Of a stretch of 64,000 nucleotides of DNA, positions 10,573-18,171 are shown piece after piece. Source of the DNA: Microbacterium sp. A20 (GTDB taxonomy: Bacteria > Actinomycetota > Actinomycetes > Actinomycetales > Microbacteriaceae); assembly GCF_004794515.1 (NCBI RefSeq), contig NZ_SSDF01000080.1, positions 62,001-126,000 of the forward strand, read 5' to 3'. The notes below the pieces were generated by a model. The model saw nothing but the letters and a program-made list of their open reading frames with translations. It was not told where the DNA came from and did no database searches. Numbering within the stretch: the stretch's first letter is position 1; each line of letters starts with the position of its first letter. Made by a program: the position numbers and the translations under genes.

Positions 10573-11139
10573 TCAGCGGATGAGCCCGGCGACCAGGTCG
10601 TCGATCACCTCGTCGGTGGAGGTGTCCGGATCGATCGGCGTGGTGAGCCGGTCGAGAAGCAATCCATCGATCGCGTAGTGGAAGAGGGCGATCTCGCGGC
10701 GTCCGCCGGGGAGGCCGGCCGCGGTGTTGAAGGCGACATCGCCGTCGAAGCCTGCCCGTTGCCAGGCGCCGAGGACCGCGGCGACCTCGGGCCGCCGCCC
10801 TCCTTCGAGTCGCAGTTCGAACAGAGCGAGGGTCACGTCCCGATCCTCGGTCAGCCGCCGCACGATGTCGCGGATGTAGTCGGCGAACAGAGCAGGGCCG
10901 GGCGTGGCCGTCGCACGCCGCTCCATATCGTCGGGGGTGGGTGCGAGGCGCTCCCCGATCCGCTCGACGAGGCCCTCGATCAGCGCGTCCCGACTGCGGA
11001 AGTAGTTCGAGGTCGTGCCCGTCGGAACCTGCGCGGCGATATCGACCGCGCGGTGGGTGAGGCCCCGGGAACCCTCTCGTGCGAGGACCGTGAGCCCGGC
11101 GTCCGCGATCGTCCTCCGGCGTGAATCGTTCTTGACCAT
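10573..11139 (-). CDS. TetR family transcriptional regulator
   Basis: 188 aa. The N-terminal TetR helix-turn-helix is clear (RRRTIADAGLTVLAREGSRG then AVDIAAQVPTGTTSNYFRSR), with a ligand-binding C-terminal half rich in helices. It is divergent from the dihydrofolate-reductase-like gene across 69 bp that contain a perfect short inverted repeat, the usual arrangement for a local repressor of its neighbour and itself. The ligand is unknown. Confidence 0.88.
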   Translation of the reverse strand: MVKNDSRRRTIADAGLTVLAREGSRGLTHRAVDIAAQVPTGTTSNYFRSRDALIEGLVERIGERLAPTPDDMERRATATPGPALFADYIRDIVRRLTEDRDVTLALFELRLEGGRRPEVAAVLGAWQRAGFDGDVAFNTAAGLPGGRREIALFHYAIDGLLLDRLTTPIDPDTSTDEVIDDLVAGLIR

Positions 11140-11183
11140 GAGAAGAGACTAGCGCAATCACTACGCCTGTTGTACTGTAACTG

Positions 11184-11195
11184 CTACATCTGTAG
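11184..11195. promoter_or_regulatory. Inverted repeat in the TetR/DHFR divergent region
   Basis: CTACA-TC-TGTAG, a perfect 5-bp inverted repeat with a 2-bp centre, lies between the two divergent genes and just upstream of the GGAGAA RBS of the DHFR-like gene. Likely operator of the adjacent TetR protein; inference. Confidence 0.5.
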
Positions 11196-11208
11196 TTATT
11201 GGAGAATC

Positions 11209-11778
11209 ATGCGAGAACTCGTGTATTACGCCGCCGTCACCCTCGACGGCTACATCGCCGGCCCGAACGGCGAGTTCGACGCCTTCCTCATCGAGGGCGA
11301 CCACATGGACGGCATCAACGCCCGCTTCGCCGACACGCTCCCCACCGTCGCGGCCGAAGCGCTCGGCATCCCCCAGAAGCGCGACGTGTTCGACACGGTG
11401 CTGATGGGCTGGAACACCTATCAGGTGGGCGGGCTGCCCAGTCCGTACTCGCACCTGCGCCAGATCGTGTTCAGTCGCACGAAGACCGCCGAGGCCGAGA
11501 ACCTCGAGGTCACCGCAGAGAACCCGGTCGACGTCGTGCGCCGACTGAAGCAGGAGGACGGCGCCGACATCTGGCTCTGCGGAGGCGGGGCTCTCGCCGC
11601 ATCGCTCGCCGACGAGATCGACCGGCTCGTGCTGAAGCGGCAGCCCCTGCTGTTCGGATCGGGCATCCCGCTCTTCGGCGAGCGCCCGTATCGCCCCGAA
11701 CGCTTCGACCCGGTCGAGACCATCGCGTACGAAAGCGGGGTCGTGTTCACCGAATTGGAGCGTCGACGCGAGGGGTGA
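11209..11778 (+). CDS. Dihydrofolate reductase family protein (RibD C-terminal type)
   Basis: 189 aa protein of the dihydrofolate reductase/RibD C-terminal superfamily, a NADPH-dependent reductase fold. The N-terminus YYAAVTLDGYIAGPNGEFD is the family signature, with GWNTYQVG in the middle and WLCGGGALAASL near the C-terminus (dinucleotide-binding Gly cluster). The ATG follows GGAGAA; an upstream in-frame start at 11170 would put the operator inside the gene. The substrate is unknown; it is unlikely to be the housekeeping folate enzyme. Probably controlled by the divergent TetR gene. Confidence 0.85.
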   Translation: MRELVYYAAVTLDGYIAGPNGEFDAFLIEGDHMDGINARFADTLPTVAAEALGIPQKRDVFDTVLMGWNTYQVGGLPSPYSHLRQIVFSRTKTAEAENLEVTAENPVDVVRRLKQEDGADIWLCGGGALAASLADEIDRLVLKRQPLLFGSGIPLFGERPYRPERFDPVETIAYESGVVFTELERRREG

Positions 11779-11823
11779 CGCAACGCGGGACGAGTGCTAG
11801 CATTGTGCTGTCAGGAGGCAGAC

Positions 11824-12171
11824 ATGGCAACCGTGACCATCCGCAATCTCAGCGATGACGTCGTCGTCGCGCTCAAGGAACGCGCCCGGCGAAACTCCCG
11901 CTCGATGGAGGCCGAGGTGCGCGATGTGCTGACCCGGTTGGCGAAGGGCGACGCGAGCGGGCTCGAGGCGCAACTCGAGCAGCGGGTGCCGCGTCCACGG
12001 CGGTGGTCCGTTCCGTCGAGCGAGATCATGGCATGGATCGACGCGAATCCCTCGACTCCGGAACAGGACAAGATGCGGGAGGAATGGGCGGCGGAACTCG
12101 AGGCCGATCGGAAGAACCCGCTGTTCGACGAGTCCATCCGTGACCCGTGGGAGAACCGTGATTCTTCTTGA
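11824..12171 (+). CDS. FitA-like ribbon-helix-helix antitoxin
   Basis: 115 aa. The N-terminal MATVTIRNLSDDVVVALKER and MEAEVRDVLTRL are the ribbon-helix-helix DNA-binding region of FitA/VapB-type antitoxins. The rest, with a Trp-rich acidic tail (MREEWAAELEAD, IRDPWENRD), would bind and neutralise the toxin. AGGAGG precedes the ATG by 7 bp. Its stop overlaps the PIN gene start by 14 bp, the standard antitoxin-first order. Autorepression by the complex is expected for the family. Confidence 0.85.
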   Translation: MATVTIRNLSDDVVVALKERARRNSRSMEAEVRDVLTRLAKGDASGLEAQLEQRVPRPRRWSVPSSEIMAWIDANPSTPEQDKMREEWAAELEADRKNPLFDESIRDPWENRDSS

Positions 12172-12550
12172 CACGAATGTGCTCATCCGCATCCGGTACG
12201 TACGCCTTCCGGCGGACGAAGTCGCCTTGAGCGCGCTCTCTTTCGCAGAACTTCGATTCGGTATCGAGCGTGCGACCGAACCCGACGTCCGCCGCGAGCG
12301 CCAGGTGGACCTCGCTCGGGTCACGACCATGTTCCACAGCGACTGGCTGCCCTTCGACACCGCCGCCGCCGATTCGTATGCCAGACTCGCGGCGCACGTA
12401 GCCACAAGACGTCCCGCCCACGCCCGAAGCACGGACATCATGCTGGCCGGTCACGCCTACGCGCTCGGCGCGGCATTCCTCACCTTCAACCCGAAGGATT
12501 TCGAGCTCGTGTCCGACGAAGTCGAGATCATCGTCCCCGAGCTGCGTTGA
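12158..12550 (+). CDS. PIN domain toxin (VapC/FitB family)
   Basis: 130 aa predicted Mg2+-dependent ribonuclease. PIN-domain acidic residues are in place: D5 (LLDTNVLI), E31 (SFAELRFG), D93 (STDIMLAG) and the terminal TFNPKDF block (N111, D114). The GTG at 12158 gives the canonical short N-terminus beginning ILLDTN, with GGGAG 5 bp upstream; earlier starts would add a tail inside the antitoxin. All catalytic positions are kept, so the toxin is probably functional. RNA target unknown. Confidence 0.87.
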   Translation: MILLDTNVLIRIRYVRLPADEVALSALSFAELRFGIERATEPDVRRERQVDLARVTTMFHSDWLPFDTAAADSYARLAAHVATRRPAHARSTDIMLAGHAYALGAAFLTFNPKDFELVSDEVEIIVPELR

Positions 12551-12554
12551 GGCG

Positions 12555-13982
12555 TCAGTCGCGCGCGGCCCACCACTCCCGAAGCCGCTGCTCGGCGACT
12601 TCGGGGCCGAGAACACCCTCGTCCAGACGCAGATCGAGCAGGAACTTGTACGCCTCGCCCACCTCACGGCCGGGCGAGATGCCGAGCACCTCCTGGATGC
12701 GGTTGCCGTCAATCTCCGGACGGATGGAGTCGAGTTCCTCCTGCTCGCGCAGCGCTGCGATGCGCGACTCGATGTCGTCGTAGGCGCTTGCCAGGCGACC
12801 GGCCTTGCGCTTGTTGCGGGTGGTGACGTCGGCGCGGGTGAGGATGTGCAGGCGCTCCAGCAGGTCACCCGCATCCCGCACGTAGCGCCGCACCGCGGCA
12901 TCCGTCCACGCTCCCTCCGCATAGCCGAAGAAGCGCAGATGCAGTTCGATCAGGGTGGCCACGGCATCCGTCGTGGCGGTGTCGAACCGCAGCGACTGCA
13001 GGCGCTTGCGAGCCATGCGCGATCCGACGACGTCGTGGTGGTGGAAGGTCACCACTCCCCCGGGCTCGAGCTTGCGCGTGCGCGGCTTGCCGATGTCGTG
13101 CAGCAGCGCGGCGAGGCGCAGCGGCACATCGGGGGCGGCACCCGGATGCCGGGAGTGCTCGAGCTCGATCGCCTGACTGAGCACGGTGAGCGAGTGCTCG
13201 TAGACGTCTTTGTGGTGGTGGTGCTCGTCGACTTCGAGACGCAGTTCGGTGACCTCGGGGAGGAACTCGTCGATCAGGCCCGTATCGACCAGCACGCGGA
13301 TGCCGCGCACCGGGTCGTCGGTCTGCATGAGACGCACGAGTTCGGACTGGATGCGCTCCGGGCTCACGATCTTGAGGGTCTCGCGCAGTTCGGCGATCGC
13401 CTCGGCCGTGGCCTCCTCGACGCGGAATCCGAGTTGAGCGCTGAAGCGGGCTGCCCGCAGCATCCGCAGCGGGTCGTCGCCGAACGAGATCCGCGGATCG
13501 GCGGGAGTGCGCAGGGTGCCGGCGACGAGGTCTTCCACCCCACCGGTCGGGTCGACGAGCTTGACGGACGGCACCTGCAGCGCCATGGAGTTGACGGTGA
13601 AGTCGCGGCGCACGAGGTCGCCGTCGATCGTGTCGCCGAACTCGACCGTGGGCTTGCGGGTCACGCCGTCGTAGCTGTCGGCGCGGTAGGTCGTGATCTC
13701 GACCTGCTCGCCCTGCACCCGCGCGCCGATCGTGCCGAATGCGCGGCCGATGTCCCACTGCGCGGTCGAGATCGGCGTGACGATCGCGAGGATCTCGTCA
13801 GGAGAGGCGTTCGTCGTGAAGTCGAGGTCGTGCGTCGCCCGGCCCAGCAGCGCATCGCGCACCGGACCACCGACCACGGCCAGATCGAAGCCGGCATCCG
13901 CGAACGCCGTCGCGAGGGTGCGGACGACCGGGTTCTCGGCGAGCGCGCCGAGACGGGCGAGGCCGTCGGCCATGTTGAGCAT
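12555..13982 (-). CDS. cca: CCA tRNA nucleotidyltransferase / poly(A) polymerase family
   Basis: 475 aa. Adds or repairs the 3'-CCA of tRNAs. Residues about 38-56 hold the polymerase-beta-like motif GGPVRDALLGR with HDLDF (metal-binding Asp pair near 52 and 54). The RNA-binding/nucleotide-selection domain follows (DDPLRMLRAARFSAQLGF), then an HD domain (LLHDIGKPRTRKL) typical of the actinobacterial version. The ATG at 13982 has GGAAA upstream; the ATG at 13973 is an alternative. In many actinobacteria this gene lies divergently beside the DUF6049-murJ genes; here the two are about 17 kb apart. Confidence 0.93.
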   Translation of the reverse strand: MLNMADGLARLGALAENPVVRTLATAFADAGFDLAVVGGPVRDALLGRATHDLDFTTNASPDEILAIVTPISTAQWDIGRAFGTIGARVQGEQVEITTYRADSYDGVTRKPTVEFGDTIDGDLVRRDFTVNSMALQVPSVKLVDPTGGVEDLVAGTLRTPADPRISFGDDPLRMLRAARFSAQLGFRVEEATAEAIAELRETLKIVSPERIQSELVRLMQTDDPVRGIRVLVDTGLIDEFLPEVTELRLEVDEHHHHKDVYEHSLTVLSQAIELEHSRHPGAAPDVPLRLAALLHDIGKPRTRKLEPGGVVTFHHHDVVGSRMARKRLQSLRFDTATTDAVATLIELHLRFFGYAEGAWTDAAVRRYVRDAGDLLERLHILTRADVTTRNKRKAGRLASAYDDIESRIAALREQEELDSIRPEIDGNRIQEVLGISPGREVGEAYKFLLDLRLDEGVLGPEVAEQRLREWWAARD

Positions 13983-14031
13983 GGTTTCCAGCGTACCCGG
14001 GTGGGCAGGTGCGGCTTCGGGGCCTGCTGCT

Positions 14032-14118
14032 GCGCACAACTTCGGAGATCAGCCGCGACACGCCGGCTGCTGCCGCTCCTCCGTCGGCATGTCGGCTGCG
14101 ATCTCCGAAGTTGTGCGC
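14032..14118. repeat. Long intergenic inverted repeat, copy 1
   Basis: GCGCACAACTTCGGAGATC (14032-14050) and its perfect reverse complement (14100-14118) bracket imperfectly paired CGACACGCCGG- and GTCGGC-containing inner arms. The element lies between cca and the metallophosphoesterase gene. A second copy is at 24718-24799, which marks this as a dispersed REP-like family rather than a one-off terminator. Confidence 0.85.
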
Positions 14119-14257
14119 CCATCCCGGACGACGTCCCCCACCGACGCGCTGTTCACCTCCCCGTCGCCCGGGGGCCAGCCTCCCGTCACCCGACACCGAT
14201 GGGGTGGAGGAGCCCCGTGCGGCTGAGCACGGAACCCCACCCCCACGAAGGACTGAC

Positions 14258-16810
14258 ATGACCTCCCCCACCCCTGCGGTGCGGTGGCGGCGTCACGGAC
14301 TGACGTCCGTCGCGCTCCTCGCCCTGCTCGGCGGCGCCGTCGTCGCCCCCGCGGCCCTCGCCGCCCCCGAGCCCGAGGTGCCGACCGGCTCGCTGGTCAC
14401 CGGCGACACCGCCTGGCACTATCTCGACGACGGATCAGACCCGTCGCCCGCACCGGCCGCGATCCGCGACTGGACGCAACCGACGTTCGACGACGGCTCC
14501 TGGAAGAGTGCCCCCGGCTCGTTCGGCGCGAAGAACGGCAAGCTCGGCGCCGTGGGCCCGCAGACGCCGAAGACGCTCCTGAACCACTACCTCGACGGTG
14601 CGAAGGCGCCGACCGTGCCGACGTACTTCTTCCGCACGACGTTCGAGCTGGAAGCGGGCGTGGCCGAGAAGGTCGCGGCGCTGCAGAGCACGATCACCTA
14701 CGACGACGCCGTGATCGTGTGGATCAACGGCGAAGAGGTCGCCCGCTACGTCGACGGCCGCATCACCGACACGAAGAACGTCGAATACGCCGGCGACTCC
14801 AACGGCGACCCGCTCACGAGCACGTTCAGCGCCGAGGGCGAGCTGCTGCACGACGGCACGAACACGATCGCCGTGTCGCTGTTCCAGGACCGCGAGACCA
14901 GCTCGGACATCTACTTCGACATGTCGTCGCTGACCCTGGTCGAGGCATCCGACCCCGGCACGCCCGTGATCGCCCCGCCGACCCGGGTCATCCTGACCCC
15001 CACCGAGCAGCCCGCCGTCTCGCAGGCGTTCTCGTGGCTCGCCGGCGACGCCTCGCACACGGTCGGACAGGTCGAGATCGCCCCGACGGCGGGTGGCGAC
15101 GTCCGCACCGTCGACGCCTACGACGCCGGCGTGGTCAACGGCAACCCGAACAAGCACTTCTCGGCGACCGTCACGGGGCTGACCGCCGCGACCGAGTACC
15201 GCTACCGCGTGGGCCTTCCCGGCAGCTGGAGCGACTGGTACGAGTTCCGCACGGCCGACCCGAAAGCCACCGACTTCCAGTTCATCTACTACGGCGACGC
15301 GCAGATCGGCCTCGACACCACGTGGCCGAGCGTCGTGAAGCAGGCCGAGGCCAACGCTCCGCGCTCCATCGGCTCGGTGCATGCGGGTGACCTCATCAAC
15401 ACGTCCAGCAACGAGAACGAGTGGGTCAACTGGTTCAAGGGCATGAAGGACTCGGCCGTGCGTACCAATGTGATGGCCGCCCCTGGCAACCACGAGTACT
15501 CCGGCGACAAGCTGCTCACCGCCTGGAAGGCCGCATTCGAGTACCCGCACAACAACCCCTCGATGAGCTCGATCGGTGAACTGGCCGATCTCGCCAAGGG
15601 CGACACCGAGGTCGCGGCCCAGTACCGCTCGCTGTTCGAGCACTGGAGCGCATTCGCCGCCGAGACCGCGTACTACACCGACTACCAGGGCGTGCGCTTC
15701 ATCACGCTCAACGCGACGCGCGACGCGACCTTCCTCACGCCGCCGGCGCTGCCGTCGTGCTCGGGTGCGGACTGCCCGATCGCGAAGGGCGAAGAGCTGT
15801 GGATCCGCTTCCAGGGCGCCTGGCTCGACCTGCTGCTGCAGAACAGCCCGTCGAAGTGGAACGTCGTCACCTTCCACCAGCCGGTCTTCTCGGCATCCGA
15901 GGGTCGCGACGAGCCGAAGCTCCGCGCCGACTGGGTCCCCGTGTTCCAGCGCAACGACATCGACCTGGTGCTCATGGGCCACGATCACACCTACGCCCGC
16001 GGCTACGTGAACACCGACGCGACCGAGACGCCCGGCATCACCACGGGCCCGGTGTACGTCGTGTCGAACTCTGGCGCGAAGCACTACGAGCTCGAGACGC
16101 CGGAGAAGAACGTCTGGACCAACAACGGCGCCACCCAGGTGCTGCGCGGCCAGGGCGTCACGACCTACCAGGTGATCGACGTGTCGAAGAACCAGCTCGT
16201 CTACCGCTCGTACCTGGCGGAGAAGCAGCCGGATGCCACCACCGACCTTCCTGTCGGAGCCGTATACGACACGTTCACGGTGACGAAGTCGGATGCCGGC
16301 GAGAAGTGGGTCACCGAGAAGGGCGTCACACCTCCGGTCACGCCGGAGCCCGAGGTTCCTGCCGAGATCGAGCTGGGCGCGGCATCGGTCAAGGCCGGCG
16401 GCACGGTCACGGTCTCGGGCACTGGCTTCGCGGAGGGCGCCGAGCTGCGGCTCGAACTGCGTTCCGACCCGGTGCAGCTGGGCACGGCGACCGCCGCTGC
16501 CGACGGCTCGTTCCAGCGCACGGTGACCATCCCGGCGAATACCCCGGCCGGGGCGCACACGCTCGCCGCGATCCTGCCGGACGGCACCGAGGTCACGGCC
16601 TCGCTGACCGTCAGCGCGGTGTCCGGCGGCGGAGCGGTCACCCCCGGCGACGGCTCGGGCGGCGCGACGGACGGCGACCTCGCCACGACCGGTGCCGACA
16701 GCATGCCGTACATCGTCGCGGCGGTCGTGCTGCTCGCGGCCGGCCTCGGCCTGTTCGCGCTGCGCCGCCGACGTCAGCACGCCACGGTGGAGGTCATCGA
16801 CGCGGAGTAG
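14258..16810 (+). CDS. Secreted, wall-anchored metallophosphoesterase (purple acid phosphatase-like)
   Basis: 850 aa. A signal peptide (about 1-39) ends ALAA. A galactose-binding-like module (about 45-230) follows, then a fibronectin-like purple-acid-phosphatase N-domain (LTAATEYRYRVG). The calcineurin-type catalytic core has YYGDAQIG, AGDLIN, APGNHEYSG and GHDHTYARG, giving the two-metal ligands. An Ig-like domain (SVKAGGTVTVSGTGF) and the sorting signal LATTG, a membrane helix and RRRR end the protein. LAXTG is the motif of class E sortases. It would release phosphate from organic esters at the cell surface. The ATG is fixed by GAAGGACTG. Confidence 0.9.
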   Translation: MTSPTPAVRWRRHGLTSVALLALLGGAVVAPAALAAPEPEVPTGSLVTGDTAWHYLDDGSDPSPAPAAIRDWTQPTFDDGSWKSAPGSFGAKNGKLGAVGPQTPKTLLNHYLDGAKAPTVPTYFFRTTFELEAGVAEKVAALQSTITYDDAVIVWINGEEVARYVDGRITDTKNVEYAGDSNGDPLTSTFSAEGELLHDGTNTIAVSLFQDRETSSDIYFDMSSLTLVEASDPGTPVIAPPTRVILTPTEQPAVSQAFSWLAGDASHTVGQVEIAPTAGGDVRTVDAYDAGVVNGNPNKHFSATVTGLTAATEYRYRVGLPGSWSDWYEFRTADPKATDFQFIYYGDAQIGLDTTWPSVVKQAEANAPRSIGSVHAGDLINTSSNENEWVNWFKGMKDSAVRTNVMAAPGNHEYSGDKLLTAWKAAFEYPHNNPSMSSIGELADLAKGDTEVAAQYRSLFEHWSAFAAETAYYTDYQGVRFITLNATRDATFLTPPALPSCSGADCPIAKGEELWIRFQGAWLDLLLQNSPSKWNVVTFHQPVFSASEGRDEPKLRADWVPVFQRNDIDLVLMGHDHTYARGYVNTDATETPGITTGPVYVVSNSGAKHYELETPEKNVWTNNGATQVLRGQGVTTYQVIDVSKNQLVYRSYLAEKQPDATTDLPVGAVYDTFTVTKSDAGEKWVTEKGVTPPVTPEPEVPAEIELGAASVKAGGTVTVSGTGFAEGAELRLELRSDPVQLGTATAAADGSFQRTVTIPANTPAGAHTLAAILPDGTEVTASLTVSAVSGGGAVTPGDGSGGATDGDLATTGADSMPYIVAAVVLLAAGLGLFALRRRRQHATVEVIDAE

Positions 16811-16822
16811 TCCGCAGCATCC

Positions 16823-16860
16823 ACGGGCGCCGTCGGGGTTTCGACCACGGCGGCGCCCGT
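16823..16860 (+). terminator. Hairpin after the metallophosphoesterase gene
   Basis: ACGGGCGCCG (16823-16832) pairs with CGGCGCCCGT (16851-16860), 13 bp after the stop codon. A short T-containing tail follows. Likely intrinsic terminator. Confidence 0.65.
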
Positions 16861-16873
16861 CTGTGCCCCGCCC

Positions 16874-16958
16874 TGCGAAAACCCGGAGGTTTCGTGCTCA
16901 CCGCGGCGCGCCGCGCTCCGACACGCCGCCAGGCACCCGGACCATCTCAGTTTTCGCA
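16874..16958. repeat. Intergenic inverted repeat with TGCGAAAAC arms, possibly related to copies 1 and 2
   Basis: TGCGAAAAC (16874-16882) and GTTTTCGCA (16950-16958) bracket 67 bp containing GCGGCGCGCCGCG and CGACACGCCGCC. The inner CGACACGCCG is shared with both copies of the ACAACTTCGGAG element, and the outer arm has a similar TGC..AA..CGGAG layout. Family membership is tentative. Confidence 0.5.
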
Positions 16959-17030
16959 CCCGCGGCCGCCTCGACGGAGCCTCCGACTGGGATAGCCTTC
17001 CACCGAGTCCGTCCCGTTGAAGGAGAGTCC

Positions 17031-18056
17031 GTGCCCGCGAACGATGTGATGGCCGACGAGACCGATCGGATCGTCGCCGCGGCCCTGCAGGTGAACGGCC
17101 GTGCGTCGTGGGGAGAGATCGCCCGCGTGGTCGACCTTCCTGAGCGCACCGTCGCCCGGCGAGGCCAGCGGCTGCTCGACCGCGGACTGGTCCGCGTCTC
17201 CACCTACGTCGACCCCGCCCGCGTTCTCCATGCCCGCGCGGTGCTGTTCCGCATCACGACCGAGCCGCACGCCCTGTGGCACGTCGCGCGCACGCTCGCC
17301 CGCCGCGCCGATGCCTCGTCGGTCTCGGTCCTCGAGGGCAGCAGCGACATCGCGGGCCTGCTGCTCCCCCATGATGACGCGTCGATCCGCGAGCTGCTCT
17401 TCACGGACTTCCCCGAGCTCGAGGGCATCGACTCGATCAACGTCACCACCGTGCTGAAGTTCTTCCGCTCGGGGCACGACTGGCGTGCGGGAGTGCTCAC
17501 CGACGAGCAGGCGCGCATGCTCGACGAGTCGTCCGGCTCCGAGGTCGACCCCGCCGACTCCCTGAGCGAAGACGAAGAGGCTCTGATTCGGCTGCTCCTG
17601 AAGGACGGACGGATGCCGGTGGCCCAACTCGCCCGCGCCCTGGGCCTGAACGTCACGACCACACGGCGCCGCATGGAGTCGCTGAGCCGCCGCGGCTTGA
17701 TGCACCCGCGCACCGAGGTCGTCCCGAGCCTGTTCGGTCTGGGGCTCGAGGCGCTCGTGTGGCTGCGCGTGCCGATGGCTCGACTCGAGAAGGTGGGTGC
17801 AGCCCTCGCCGCCGCCCCCGAGGTGAAGTTCATCGCGGCCACCACGGGCACCTCGCAGCTGCTCGCCAACGTGCTCGTGAAGGATGCCGACGAGTTCTAT
17901 CGCTTCCTCACCGGCCCGGCGGTTGCGGGGCATGAGGGTCTCGAGGTCGTGGAGTCGCTCGTGGTGATCACCCCGGTGCTGCGCGGATCGCTGATCGTCG
18001 ACGAGGCCCCCGAGGCGCTGGCGAATGACATGCCCACCGGCGCCATCCGCCTTTAG
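17031..18056 (+). CDS. Lrp/AsnC family transcriptional regulator (duplicated architecture)
   Basis: 341 aa, about twice the length of a typical Lrp. Two helix-turn-helix regions are visible: ADETDRIVAAALQVNGRASW with PERTVARRGQRLLDRGL near the N-terminus, and LSEDEEALIRLLLKDGRMPV with LARALGLNVTTTRRRMESLS from about residue 180. Each is followed by an AsnC-type ligand-binding region. The GTG start follows AGGAGAG. It lies 115 bp upstream of the PuuC-like gene on the same strand and probably controls that cluster; the effector may be an amine or amino acid. This is inference from position. Confidence 0.88.
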   Translation: MPANDVMADETDRIVAAALQVNGRASWGEIARVVDLPERTVARRGQRLLDRGLVRVSTYVDPARVLHARAVLFRITTEPHALWHVARTLARRADASSVSVLEGSSDIAGLLLPHDDASIRELLFTDFPELEGIDSINVTTVLKFFRSGHDWRAGVLTDEQARMLDESSGSEVDPADSLSEDEEALIRLLLKDGRMPVAQLARALGLNVTTTRRRMESLSRRGLMHPRTEVVPSLFGLGLEALVWLRVPMARLEKVGAALAAAPEVKFIAATTGTSQLLANVLVKDADEFYRFLTGPAVAGHEGLEVVESLVVITPVLRGSLIVDEAPEALANDMPTGAIRL

Positions 18057-18065
18057 GCCGATTCT

Positions 18066-18081
18066 GTTACTGGCATGTAAC
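18066..18081. promoter_or_regulatory. GTTAC-N6-GTAAC operator candidate
   Basis: A perfect inverted repeat, GTTACTGGCATGTAAC, lies 10 bp after the Lrp stop and about 40 bp upstream of the -35-like element of the PuuC operon. Suitable as a binding site for the adjacent Lrp-type regulator; inference. Confidence 0.5.
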
Positions 18082-18107
18082 GAAATGGCGAGATCGTTCT
18101 TAACAGC

Positions 18108-18139
18108 TTGACCTAGTGGCGAAATAGGGCGAGTATCCT
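18108..18139 (+). promoter_or_regulatory. Candidate promoter of the puuC-like operon
   Basis: TTGACC (18108-18113) and TATCCT (18134-18139) lie upstream of the PuuC start with a 20-bp spacer, longer than ideal; GAGTAT at 18131 gives 17 bp. The region is noticeably more AT-rich than its surroundings. Confidence 0.4.
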
Positions 18140-18171
18140 CTCCAGGGCCAACACCCCTGGAGAGGACGATC

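Noticed and set aside
11824..12550. The FitA/PIN pair as a novel defence system
   Set aside because: All family features and the usual gene order are present; an ordinary type II toxin-antitoxin module with nothing unusual visible.
14435..16780. Minus-strand open frame of about 781 codons opposite the metallophosphoesterase gene
   Set aside because: Antisense shadow of a gene with signal peptide, catalytic motifs and a sorting signal.
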